DNA of 64,000 nucleotides from Sycobia sp. Sy_11 (GCA_018907035.1 JACCIC010000040.1:1147501-1211500), one strand, 5' to 3'. Positions 50,210-60,790 are shown, numbered from the stretch's first letter. The notes: generated from the letters alone by a model not told the origin. Translations and numbers: made by a program.

Positions 50210-50740
50210 TATATGAATATATAAAAGACTTATCAATAAGTTGAATATTGCTAATTTTCGAAAGTAGTAAGTTGAAATTGAATTAAATATACGATTAATG
50301 CTTTAACAATCTGACAAAAAGATTATGCTATCAAAATTCTAAAGTAGAAAACTCTTCCACGGAGTACTGTTAACGAATTTTTTACTATATGCATTATGTG
50401 CAATCAAACGATAAAATAGTTTAAATACTTATTCTATAAAATGAAGATGGCTCATTATTTAGGATACATTATAGCAAGATCCTGTGGTATTGAAGAAAAT
50501 TTTATAGATAGGTTGACATTAGGCTAAACTTTAAGAATGGAGGTAATAATATAAAAATTTAACACGTTCACATATAACTTTATTTTTTCTATTTGTTCTA
50601 TGCTGCTTTTTGTAATTGGGATAAATATAAACACGCTATAGTGATATAGTCGTGGTACATATAATTGTAGTTTCAATATTATTTTTACTTTATTTTAAGT
50701 AGCTTTATTTATTCTCTATTATTATAACACTATTTGTACT
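50210..50740. other. AT-rich spacer between haspin and the transposon cluster
   Basis: No open frame or terminal repeat recognised. Confidence 0.35.
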
Positions 50741-50747
50741 AATTAGT

Positions 50748-50895
50748 ACGCTAATTAGCGTTGGAGAGCTAGGATGTGTTTATAAATAAAGCATTTGTAA
50801 ATTTTTGCAGGCTGCTTGTGACGAATCAACTGAAATCAATTTTATAAAGTATGATGATCTCAGGATCAGTGCACCATGAAGTTCCTCTAACCACC
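50748..50895 (-). mobile_element. older, diverged copy of the same SINE family
   Basis: GCTAATTAGCG...GGATGTGTTTATAAATAAAGCA and GGCTGCTTGTGACGAATC (50750-50832) align base for base with the body of the SINE at 40470-40677 (GCTAATCAGCG...GATGTGTTTGTAAACAAAGCA, GGTGCTTGTGTCAATC). The tRNA-like head is badly degraded beyond 50835. Orientation is the same. No clean target duplication remains. Confidence 0.6.
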
Positions 50896-50967
50896 TTAAT
50901 TACATTAAGTGCTTTCCGATTTTTTTTGTGAACTTAATTAGTATGGTATTTGAAAAACACATTTTAA

Positions 50968-50984
50968 CCCTTATGTGAGCAACC
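50968..50984 (+). repeat. piggyBac left terminal inverted repeat
   Basis: CCCTTATGTGAGCAACC next to TTAA. It matches the right end at all but two positions over 17 bases. Confidence 0.92.
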
Positions 50985-51628
50985 AACTTTTCTTACGTTG
51001 ATGGGCAACCGGGTACCCACATCTGGTTTTTTTTATTTATTGAGTAGTAGTATAATTGAGATCAATCCAAACCGATTCCATGTAATAAATAAACATAAAC
51101 AGAAACTATTTGGGCTATTTCCATGACATATAGATCAGTAGAGAAATCTTAAATGGAAATCGGAGCAGAGGTTTCGAGCGCACAGCAGGTACCGCACGGT
51201 CAATTTTCATGTTTAATGGGTAGGCAGCTGCTCGCAATCTTAGTAGTGGTGGTAGTAGGGTAGCCTACCTGCGTTACTATAGCACTGAGGCCTTTGAGAC
51301 AGCTGCAGCTCAGTTCAGAGTGTCTAGTCGAAGGGGAAAGACGTGTATAGCAGCGAGAGCCGACTGTACCGTGGAGCATCAAGCCGCCGCTACGCAGAAT
51401 ATATATCGACGCCTAATGACATTTCAGTTTTGAATGTTGTTATAATTAATTCAGTGTTATTGAGTGATTTGTGTAGAAGATATTCATCATCTTTAATCAT
51501 GCAAAACCATTTATCACGTCATGAATTTTCAATGTAAGACTTATTTTGGAGCATACTTTCACAGTAGCATTTTCTTCCATTTTTGCCACAGAGTTGATCA
51601 TGAAATCAATTTTTTACGTGCCAGGAAA

Positions 51629-54535
51629 ATGGCTTATTTGAATAATATACTCCGAGATCCCGAGGACAGTTCGGAATACGATGACAACAGTATGGACGAC
51701 GACTGGCTACCTCAAAGCACTTTGGATACGGTGTCGGAATCAGACGCCGCAATTGACAGCGAAGCGTCCGGAGGTGAGGGAGCGAGCAGCTCCAGTTCTA
51801 ATGAAAGTGAAAGCGAGGGCGAAGGTGCAGCGTCAGGTATGGCGGCGTGGAGGCAAGAAACGGGTACGGAAACGCTCCAAGAATACATTGTGAAAGATAA
51901 AACGATTTGGAGCAAGACGCCGCACGATGTTCATCAAGCCGCTTCTCATAATGTTTTCCGCCAAAGAAGCGGTCCGGCTAGAGCGACAGAAACATTATCG
52001 GTAGTTGACACTTTCAAAAATATTATATCAGTTGAAATAGTACATCTCATAGTTCGTTATACAAATCAAAAGGCAAAGCGTGTGTATGATACTTATAACT
52101 CGACGAATTCTAATTCTACTCGGTCGTGGCGGCCCGTGACTACACAAGAAATATACGCGTTTATTGGGATTTTGATTGCTTCGGGTGCGAATAATTCAAA
52201 CACCGATCATACAAATGAGATTTGGAAAAGTACTTCTTATTCTCTTTATCGTGCAACGATGGGTTTGAAAAGATTTCGCGCTATATTACGATTTATTCGT
52301 TTTGATGATGAAAATACGCGCCAAGCACGAGCACAAGAGGATAAAGCTGCTCCTATTCGTGACATATGGACGATGCTCAATGCAAATTTGGCTAAAATAC
52401 ATAAACCAACAGAGAACTTAACTATCGATAAGCAGCTTTATCCTTTTCGCGGTCACACCAAATTTACGCAGTACATTTCTTCAAAGCCTGCTAAATACGG
52501 CATCAAAATTTGGTGGGTTTGCGACGCTGAGAACGCATATCCTTTGTTCGGAATTATTTATACTGGCAAAGTGGGCAATGTTCGCCAGAAAAACCAAGGA
52601 GAGAGAGTCGTGAAGAAACTTGTAGCTCAGTTCAAAAATAGTGGAAGAAATATTACAATAGACAATTTTTTTACTACCTTGCCGCTTGCTAAACATTTGT
52701 TATCGTGGAGATTGACAATAACTGGTACTTTGAAAAAAAATAAGCCTTACATTCCTAAAGAAATGGCTCCTAATAAATCTCGAGAACAATACTCTCCTCT
52801 TTTTGGTTTTCAAGAACGTAACGTTACTGTTGGATCATATGTACTGTTCCCGGTGAGCGTGAGCGAGGCGGAACCGTATGCGTGCTTCGGCGGATAGGCC
52901 CTTTGACGCATAAAGAAAATAAAAGGAAACAATGCGAGATCCTGTGAGTGCAGCGCATATCGAGCACTGTAGCCGCATTATTTGTGAGGACACATCTTGG
53001 ATGTTGCTGCCGCATAATGGCCTTTTCCTCTTCCAAACATAGGGAGTTGGACACGGGGCGAAGGGAAGGCCGTGAATTCCCTTCGCGGACGCTTTGATCG
53101 TAAAAGGTGTTGTCCCTATGGCTGGCTATAAGAAAAGATAGCGCAAACGTGGCGGTCCTCCGTCTCCTCATCAACGCCTGGGAAAATTAAAGTAGGATCG
53201 GGGAATTTGGTTGACGACGATTTATGGCGTATGTAAAATTAAGATGTGATATTACTGTTCTTGGCGTAGGTTTTTACCTCATTGGATTTTCCCTGCGTCG
53301 CGGGTGAGAACCCGAGCAAATGCAAGAACAGGATACGAACTATATAAGAACAACAGAGACTTAATGTGCAGACTGCTAGCGGCTGCAAAGTCCGTGCGAC
53401 TAAGCACGAAGGGCCCTGGGCCGCGCGTTTTATGGTCCTGCGACCTTTTAAGGGTGCGCGCACTAAACTCTCGCCCGGGCGACACACCTTCCGGCTCGAA
53501 AAGCAGCTGAGGCGCTTTGGGAAATTAGCAGAGAATTTTCAATATACCGTGGGAAATTGCGGGCCAAGAGTGGGGGGAATTTTAGGTGGCGAGACGGCGA
53601 TCAGCGTCGTCGTATGGACTTTGGCAGGCAGTCTTTTTCGAGTCGTGGAGTCGCATACTTCGCATACTTTGTAAAAAGAAAAACTTTCAAAATATATATA
53701 TTATACTTTATCTGTTTTTTGTATTGTTCAAATACTTTCTCCCCTTTACCTTAACTCTCCTTTTCAGCGGGTTTCGCACAATTTCAATTTATTAGATTAG
53801 ACGTACTGCAGATGTAGAGGATATCGCTGTCGCGCAAAATTAATTAAATCCGAGCAAAAGCACCCGGACGCGTTCCTGCTGAAAGAGAGCGGCTATATGT
53901 AGCGAAAAAGAAAAAAGCTAATATCTTACTTTCTACTATGCACTACGATACTGCTGTGAATGACGACGAGCAAAAGAAGCCACACATGATTACTTATTAT
54001 AATAAATACAAAGCTGGTGTTGATACAATGGATCAGAGTGTAGGCAGATATAGCACTCACAGACGCACTCAGATGTGGCCACTCGCTTTGTTTTTTAACA
54101 TTTTAAACATTGCTTGCACTTGTAGCGTATATAGTTACTATGAAAACAGTAATATATAGTTTACTATGAAAACAGTAATATGATCTAGAAAAAGCCCTAG
54201 CAGCGTCATATTTTTTTACGTCAATTGAGTGAAGAACTATATAAACCTTCGATTGAAGACCGCTCTTCAAACAATCAAATCATGCGCCACCACTCAACGA
54301 AGAACGCAGTCCAGGACATACTCGAGTTCACGTCGGTCCCATGCCTGCCGCTAAAAGAGATGATGAGCCTCGCGATACTACTGGTAGATTGAAAGTAACA
54401 TGCTCTTGTCATCTTTACTATAGATTGACAATCAAAAGATGTAGAAAGACCAGAAAGAGTTACGTAGAATGTCAGAATCCCGTATGCGATGAACATTCTT
54501 CAACAAAAGTATTGTGCGCTGCATGCGTTGACTAA
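51629..54535 (+). pseudogene. piggyBac transposase, split by an insertion
   Basis: The likely start is MAYLNN at 51629; upstream, GTAAGA at 51534 and TTTGCCACAG at 51591 suggest a 5'UTR intron, so the earlier ATG at 51521 is probably not used. Acidic Ser/Glu-rich N-terminus (residues 10-70), then the DDE-type core: RFIRFDDENTR (221-231), first Asp in TIDKQLYPFRG (Asp267, Lys instead of the usual Glu next to it), second in ITIDNFFT (Asp345). At residue 405 (52843) a 1051-bp insertion intervenes. The gene resumes at 53895 with KKKKANILLSTMHYD and the third Asp in GVDTMDQS. After 54130 a 26-base duplication brings stops. The Cys-rich C-terminal domain (54341-54535, CSCHLYY...C..C.EH...C..C) survives in another frame. 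Not functional. Confidence 0.9.
52844..53894. mobile_element. 1051-bp unclassified insertion inside the piggyBac transposase gene
   Basis: ATATGTA occurs exactly on both sides (52837-52843 and 53895-53901), and the transposase frame is continuous across the repeat, so this is an insertion with a 7-base target duplication (8 with one mismatch). The left end is CTGTTCCCGG and the right end GAGAGCGGCT. I see no matching terminal inverted repeats, poly(A) tail or coding frame. It is GC-rich in its first 800 bases, includes a GCGAAGGGAA/TTCCCTTCGC stem (53058-53086) and a TATATAAG word (53340-53347), then becomes AT-rich. A solo LTR is unlikely because the ends do not fit TG...CA. A non-autonomous DNA element is possible. 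Confidence 0.65.
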
Positions 54536-54908
54536 ATGTAAAATTATTCATTTTGAACATTGGAATTAATAAATTACGTTTATTAATAAATGAATTACGT
54601 TTAACTTGATAACTATTGTAATTATTTATTTATAAATTTGTATTATATAATTATCATATTTTTAATTAACATTGCTGATTTCCAAGTTAATACGTATTTT
54701 CTAGTGGGTACCCGGATACCCGGTTGTCCCCCAGAACTACTTTTTTTCAACAACTGAATTTTCATTAACAAAAATTTTTTTTATACATCTAATATAGCCA
54801 ACAGCTTCTGAAATCGTTAAATCGTGGGGATACGGAGCCTCATATCGTAAAAAAAAATTTTCAAAGAGTAATCGATAAAAATGTAACGCGGGGGGTACCC
54901 GGGTACCC

Positions 54909-54925
54909 GGCTGCTCACATAAGGA
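54909..54925 (-). repeat. piggyBac right terminal inverted repeat
   Basis: GGCTGCTCACATAAGGA next to TTAA, the complement of the left terminal repeat with two differences. Confidence 0.92.
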
Positions 54926-54934
54926 TTAAATTAA

Positions 54935-56440
54935 AACGTAATAATATAAATATAAGATTTTCGAGCAAACACTGTATAATATATATTCTAATGATTATAG
55001 TGAATTTACAAGCTTTAATACAATTGTAAAGTTAATTATTTGAGCACGAAGTAAATTACAAAATTCGTCTTCGTCCTCAAAAGGAATCGTTGCATATGCA
55101 CAGAAACTTATAGTCGAACACAAGCCAATTTAAACGAAAATGCGTTTATTCTTATAGTTAAATGTGTAGCATTAACTTGCACTATCAATATTGCGTCCTG
55201 AACCTGAGCTGCTGTTTTCCACTTTTGAGAGCAGACATTACTTTTTTATACAGCATTGAAGAATTTAGACAAGAGTGCAGAAATAATAACAAGAAAAGTA
55301 CATGTAAGAGTTCTACAAGGATTCTGAAAAAATTTCTGTGTGGATACTTGGTCAACGACCAATGTACTTAAATAAAAAGCTTGAAGAGCCAATTCAAAAA
55401 GGAAATTTGAAAGGAAAAAATCAAATTTGCTTTTTAAAAGGATTCTCGCATCCTTTCACAGTCCATTCTGTGGAAGATTTTTACAAGTCTACTTAGTAAC
55501 GACTTATTTGTTCATACAAAAATCGTTTCAGAATAAATTTATAATATTATCTTAGAATCCATTCGCTTATTCGTTCCGAAATCTTTTCAAGAAATACTTT
55601 TAGAATAAATGTTTGTTTCCTTTTAGTGAATCCTTTGATACAGGATTCAGAAAGAAGCTGTATAAGAAGTTTAATTGTCCTTACAGTAATTCTTTCAAAA
55701 TTCTTTCAGAATCCTTCCAAAAGTCTTTTCATGCTGAATGGCTTATGAGTACAAAAAGATCTCAAAAATTAAGCATTTAATGTCTTTTGGATCCCGGCTG
55801 ATATAAATATAATTAAGGATATTAAGGGCATTAAAGCGGATCAAATAGTAATAGAGGCAGCTACTTGTGCAGCTAGCCTTTACAGCCCCAAGTATGTTTT
55901 CGAAATTCCATTTACAGATTTCAGAACTCTTTAGAAATACTTTAATATATTGAGGGAAATAGGTACGTAAAATGTAGAAATGGTTGTAATTGTATAATAA
56001 CAAATGATATGGTTTCATAGAAAGAATTATCTCAAGGAGTAAAATTTTATTCATGATTCATTCTGTGACTATACTGCACCGATCACACTACACAATATCG
56101 ATCATATGTTGTGGTAATGTTCATATGTTAACAAACAGATAGAAATGTTTAAAGGATTTAAAAAACTAAATTACAGCCTATCTCTATATGTATAAATGGC
56201 TACTCTATTCTCACTAATCCGCATAAACAGTTCTTTTTAATGTTATAAAGAATAATAAGTTTCTGAAAAATGGACATATATGTATTCTTGATAGACAAAA
56301 AAATAAACAAACAAACAAAAACGAAAATAAAATAAAAGAATAAATACAAAAGCAAATAGTATCAACTCTGGTGTTGAGTTTATACTCTTTACAAACCACA
56401 ACATCAATCCGATAAACATCTGTACTTGTTCTCTAATATT
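54935..56440. other. spacer between piggyBac and mariner
   Basis: AT-rich. At about 55430-55720 loosely repeated words of the type GAATCCTTTC/AGAATC recur on both strands. A 69-codon frame (55162-55371) has no recognisable domain. Confidence 0.35.
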
Positions 56441-56441
56441 A

Positions 56442-57730
56442 TTAGGAGTGTGAATAAGTCTTTCCCGTTTTTTGTAAGAGATGGCGCCACCAATACTGTG
56501 CGAGTATTCAATGGTTACATATGTCATAATCAAAGCTTATTCATATGTCAACAATTCCATACTAACACATTAGTTAAAATTTTTTCGCATCATAAATTTT
56601 TGATATCGTGAAAATGTCGAAATTTGAGCCGAGTCGACGTCATTTGCGGGAAGTTTCACTTTATTGGTTCAATTTGAAGAAATCTGCTGCCGAGACGCAT
56701 CGATTGCTTCAGGAGGCTTATGGAGAAGGTTGTGTCGATGATTCAAGTGTTCGCGGATGGTTTCGACGCTTCAAAAGCGGTGATTTCGACGTGGAAGACA
56801 AGGAGCGTTCCGGGCGGCCGCAAATCTTTGAAGATCGAGAATTGGCGACTTTGCTTGATGAAGATTCTTGTCAAACGCAAGAAGAACTTGCTGAAGCATT
56901 GGGAGTTGACCGAACAACCATTTCCAAGCGTTTGAAAGCCATGGGAATGATCCAAAAGCAAGGAAATTGGGTGCCGTACGAACTGAAGCTGAGAGACGTC
57001 GAACGGCGTTTTTTCACTTGCGAACAGCTGCTTCAGCGACATAAAAGAAAGGGTTTTCTACATCGTATCGTGACTGGCGATGAAAAGTGGATACGTTACG
57101 ATAATCCGAAGCGAAGAAAATCATGGGGACTACCCGGCCATGCATCATCATCGACGGCCAAGCCAAATATTCATGGCGCCAAGCTCATGCTCTGTATATG
57201 GTGGGACCAGATAGGTGTGGTTTACTATGAGCTTCTGAAACCGAATGAAAGGATTACAGGCAAGGTCTATCGACGACAATTGATGCGTTTGAGCCGCGCA
57301 CTGCGAGAAAAACGGCCACAATACTCGGACAGGCACGACAAAGTTATTTTGCAACATGACAAGGCTCGCCCACATGTTGCACCGCCGGTGAAAACATACT
57401 TAGAAACGCTCAAATGGGAAGTCCTACCCCACCCGCCGTATAGTCCAGACGTTGCTCCGTCTGATTACTATCTCTTCAGATCGATGACGCATGGCCTGGC
57501 TGACCAGCATTTCCATTCCTACGAGAAAGCCAAAAAATGGGTGGATGACTGGATAGAGGCCAAACCGGTCGAATTTTTTCGCAACGGGATTCGTATGTTG
57601 CCAGAAAGATGGGAAAAAGTTGTAGCTAGCGATGGCCAATACTTTCAATAATTCATTTGTAACCATTTTTTCACAATAAAGGCTCAAAATTTGAAAAAAA
57701 AAAACGGGAAAGACTTATTCACATACCTGA
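56442..57730 (+). mobile_element. complete mariner transposon, mauritiana type, apparently intact
   Basis: A 1289-bp element flanked by TA (56440-56441 and 57731-57732). Terminal inverted repeats share the core TGTGAATAAGTCTTTCCCGT and then a T run; the outermost bases differ (TTAGGAG left, TCAGGTA right). It encodes a full-length transposase with no stop or frameshift. Size, terminal repeats and protein match the mauritiana mariners (Mos1 of Drosophila, Mboumar of ants). The intact gene and the near-identical inner repeats indicate recent arrival and possible activity; the mismatches at the extreme ends could reduce it. Confidence 0.96.
56614..57651 (+). CDS. mariner transposase, 345 residues
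   Basis: Cut-and-paste transposase acting on TA sites. The ATG at 56614 gives MSKFEPSRRH and exactly 345 residues, the usual mauritiana-subfamily length. The N-terminal half holds two helix-turn-helix motifs for terminal-repeat binding (about 1-110) with the linker WVPYEL (119-123). Catalytic triad: Asp156 in VTGDEKW, Asp249 in LQHDKARPH, Asp284 in YSPDVAPSDYYLF; 34 residues separate the last two, the DD34D signature. The usual HDNA motif reads HDKA here, a Lys for Asn beside the second catalytic Asp. The C-terminus keeps LPERWEKVVASDG. No nonsense or frameshift change. A possible poly(A) signal AATAAA follows at 57675. Codon use is less AT-biased than in haspin, consistent with a recent foreign insert. 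Confidence 0.94.
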   Translation: MSKFEPSRRHLREVSLYWFNLKKSAAETHRLLQEAYGEGCVDDSSVRGWFRRFKSGDFDVEDKERSGRPQIFEDRELATLLDEDSCQTQEELAEALGVDRTTISKRLKAMGMIQKQGNWVPYELKLRDVERRFFTCEQLLQRHKRKGFLHRIVTGDEKWIRYDNPKRRKSWGLPGHASSSTAKPNIHGAKLMLCIWWDQIGVVYYELLKPNERITGKVYRRQLMRLSRALREKRPQYSDRHDKVILQHDKARPHVAPPVKTYLETLKWEVLPHPPYSPDVAPSDYYLFRSMTHGLADQHFHSYEKAKKWVDDWIEAKPVEFFRNGIRMLPERWEKVVASDGQYFQ

Positions 57731-57739
57731 TAGCTATTT

Positions 57740-58035
57740 CTATTTATTAATATATTGTTATAAAATCTTTTTTACATAATTATACAAAAGCTATTATAAA
57801 AGAGCGACTGGAAATGTCAGCAGACTTTGCAGATCTGAAATTTTTTCGTGAATAAGGCAGACAGATTGTTCTTTACATACAAAATTAATTTTGATTTTAA
57901 TATTATAAATGCTATGTTTCAGATTCGACCGGATTATAAATAAAGGCAGTCTGTCTATTATTATATAATTATATTGCAGTTCGTTAAATAGACAAGACTG
58001 TATGAGAACGTTTTTTGGTTTACTCACAATCGAAG
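57740..58035. other. spacer between two mariners
   Basis: AT-rich DNA without open reading frames of interest. Confidence 0.35.
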
Positions 58036-58039
58036 TTAA

Positions 58040-59215
58040 CACGTCGGTCAATAAGTCCCGAGATTAACCCAGAGATGGTGCCAGTAGTACCAAACTGGCC
58101 ACGTATCCCCAGAGTACAAACCTTTATATGAAACGTGTCAAAATTTCACGTCGATCGGACCACAAACAGCAAAGTTATCGAGCTTAGAGTAAAGACCCTT
58201 TGTAATTTGTTTAACAAATGGAAAAAGCGAGTAAAACACCGTAGAAGCCTAGCAATGGCTTGAGAAACATTACCCGGCTTTCTCCCCATCGAAAGCAACG
58301 ATTTGTCAACGGTATGCTGAGTTTAAACGTAGTTTACGGTTGTACGGACACAAACGATGTAGAACGTTCGGGTAGGACATTGGAAGCTGTTACACCAGAG
58401 AATCTGAATGAAGAGTTAAAAATCGTCATGAAATATCGCAAAGTGAACGTTCGTGAGATTGTAGAAATGACACAGATATTATCTGGAAGCGTATTTACAA
58501 TCCTTCATGAAAAATTGAGTATGAAAAAGGTTTCTTCCAAGTGGGTGCCGCGATCGCTTTCAGTGGAACAAAAACAGCAACGAGTCGACGATTCAGGGAA
58601 CTGTTTGTCGCTATTTATTCGCAATAAAAAGGATTTCCTGTGTCGATAGGTGACCATGGATGAAACATGGATACATTTCACTCCGGAAGCGAATCGGCAA
58701 TCATCTGAGTCGCGCATGGCTGGTGAAAACTGCCCAAAGCGTCCAAAAACGCAGCAGTTTCCTGACAAAGTCATGGCGTGTATTTTTTGGGATACACGTG
58801 ACGTGATTTTCATTGACTACCTGAAAAAAGGTAAATCGATCCAGAGTGATTATTATATTGACTTGCTGGTACGTTTGAAGGAGGAGATCGCAGTAAAACG
58901 ACCCCACATGAAGAAGAACAAAATCCTTTTTCACCAAGACAATGCACCATGTCACAAGTCCATCAAAATAATGACAAAATTGAACGAGTTGATTTAACTT
59001 TGATTTGCTTCCCTGCCCCCCGTATTCGCCATATTTATCCCCCAGCGACTACAGGCTCTTTGCTAATTTCAAAAAAATGCTCCAGGGAAGAAAATTTGGT
59101 TCAAATGAGGAGGTTATTGCCGAAACTGAAGCCTATTTTTAAGTAAAGGATGAATCCTTTTATAAACGTGGTATAGAAAAGTTGGAAAGGCGTTAAAAAG
59201 ATTGTATCATTCTAA
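58040..59215 (+). pseudogene. decayed second mariner, different lineage
   Basis: The left end has GTCGGTCAATAAGTCCCGAG, a mariner-type terminal repeat. From 58260 the text runs through frameshifts: VNVREIVEMTQILSGSVFTI (helix-turn-helix), KWVPRSLSVEQKQQRVDDS, then, after a stop at 58648, VTMDETWIHFTPE (first catalytic Asp), IFWDTRDVIFIDYLKKG, LLVRLKEEIA, FHQDNAPCHKS (second Asp). Downstream a degraded PPYSPxxSPSDYxLF (third Asp), FGSNEEVIAETEAYF and FYKRGIEKLERR can be read in shifted frames to about 59190. The right terminal repeat was not found. Clearly inactive and older than its neighbour 300 bases to the left, from which it differs throughout. Confidence 0.88.
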
Positions 59216-59219
59216 AAGA

Positions 59220-59440
59220 AAATTATATCTATCTATCTATTTATATATACAAAAATGAATGTATGTGTGTTTGTTTGTCCTGGATAAACTCCGAAACTAC
59301 TAAACCGATCGCATTCAAAATTTAACCACGTCTTCTACACAGTCAGGAATAGAATTTTGACAAATTCGACAAAAATATAAAAAATTGGCAAATTAGGTAA
59401 TCATTTTACCAACGATTTGTAATGTATATATAATGTAATA
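59220..59440. repeat. TCTA/TGTG-rich low-complexity with probable interspersed repeat end
   Basis: A TCTA repeat (59229-59242) leads into ATGTATGTGTGTTTGTTTGTCC and ACTCCGAAACTACTAAACCGATC, a phrase I recognise as common in dispersed insect repeats but cannot assign to a family. Confidence 0.35.
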
Positions 59441-60100
59441 TGTTGTGACGTCCAACCGAAGTTGGTGCCACACGGTTAATCCTAACGGCGATTTACTGCC
59501 GTTAGTTACCGCCGGTTGCCCCCTTGTTTTTTTGGCCACGCTTTAGCGTTGAAGCCAGGGATACGCGGGGCGGATCGCGAGGTCGATCGTCGCGGCGCGT
59601 TCGCGTAATTTCGCCGGTCGTGAGGGCCACACTCGGGCAGCTCCAACACGATCGGTTGGATATTAGAGCGGCGACGGATCTAATATCCTCTAGGAGGTAG
59701 TAGGGGCGCGAGCTTCCTCGGCCTCCAGTCCACCTTACTAGCTATCCGCGCTGAACTTTAGCGGAGGCTGCAGAGTCTAGCGGCAATTTCCTTGCCTGCA
59801 GAGACTAGCGTCCCCTGACCCAAAGTCTAGCGCGTGCTTCGCGGAATTAAAAAGGGAAAGAAGAAAAATGAGGCAAAAATGAATTTTCAACGACTTACTT
59901 TTATTTTCGAGGAGTTTAGCAAAGTAAGAACCGAACAGAGTAAACGCGGCCGGCAATCTGCTTTCCGCAGTTTTGAGGGCCCGTATTTATAGTCCGAGCC
60001 CTGCGCCGCCGAAATTTTCTCCGCTGGAAATTACATCGTGGTGGGGGAGATAAAGGGACGTTTTTTCTACATAGAGAAAGCCGTCCGTTCATCTCTTACA
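59441..60100 (-). repeat. long terminal repeat, 660 bp, solo or 3' LTR of the gypsy element
   Basis: Read on the minus strand it begins TGTAAGAGATG and ends GTCACAACA. It has a TATA box (TATAAATA, 59984-59992) after GGGCTCGGAC and an AATAAA (59900-59905) about 85 bases downstream, the normal promoter/poly(A) layout of an LTR. Its GC-rich composition contrasts with both flanks. The orientation matches the gypsy pol gene to the right. No primer-binding site follows on the left, so it is not a 5' LTR. No clear polypurine tract precedes it and no clean target duplication was found, so a solo LTR is equally possible. Confidence 0.7.
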
Positions 60101-60169
60101 ACTATGATTATTATTTCTGTATTTTGGAACTGCGTATAACTAAGCTATATTTAAAACGTATTCTTATAT

Positions 60170-60790
60170 ATATAAAATAATCCATAAGTTAATGATACAT
60201 TGGTATGACTTAATAATAATAATAATTAATAACTATAATCGAAATAAAAATTGAATCGATGCATTAACAAAAACAGTAATAGTAATTTTAACGGTAATTA
60301 ATATCGTCTATAATTATAGTAAAAATAGTAATAATAATGTTAATGGTAGTAAAAGCAAACTATCAGCGAATAGCGCAGAAATATTATTGAGTAAACTAAT
60401 TAGAAAATTAATATTAAACATAATCATAATAATAATAATAATAACAATAGCGAAATTAATAATAACGATTAGCGTATAACGCCACATAATTATGGTTTAA
60501 ACTAGTAATAACAATTAGTAATCTTTACAATAATAATAATAATATCGAAGATATTAATTGGAATAATAATAACAATAGCAATATTAATAATCGCATTACT
60601 ATATATTAGAACGGTAATGTTAGTAAAAATAGGAATATTAGTGCTTGTAATAATAATAATAATAATAGTGTTAATAACAATATGAATAATTTATCAATAT
60701 TAAAAAAATAAGAGTAATATTAATCACAACAATAAGTATAATTTCAAAGTTAGTAATAATAATGTCAACCGTGCTTATTAATACAAATAT
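60170..60790. repeat. TAA/AAT-rich degenerate repeat region
   Basis: About 600 bases composed mainly of TAATAATAA words with GC interruptions (GTTAATGGTAG, AACGGTAAT). It looks like an old trinucleotide array, between the LTR and the pol gene. Confidence 0.75.

Larger units (their letters stand above)
50968..54925 (+). mobile_element. piggyBac-family DNA transposon, inactivated
   Basis: TTAA target duplications at 50964-50967 and 54926-54929 flank terminal inverted repeats CCCTTATGTGAGCAACC (left) and, on the other strand, TCCTTATGTGAGCAGCC (right). Internal GGGTACCC-containing repeats lie just inside both ends. Total length is 3958 bp, or about 2.9 kb without the nested insertion, normal for the family. 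The gene between the ends is a piggyBac transposase broken by an insertion, a short duplication, stops and a frameshift. Flank-to-flank structure is complete, so this is a whole element that later decayed. Confidence 0.94.

Noticed and set aside
53239..53674. Short open frames inside the insertion in piggyBac
   Set aside because: All are under 105 codons, overlapping on both strands, without motifs; GC content explains them.
52844..53894. Solo LTR interpretation of the piggyBac insertion
   Set aside because: The ends are CTGTT...GGCT and cannot be shifted to TG...CA while keeping the direct repeat; only the TATA-like word supports an LTR.
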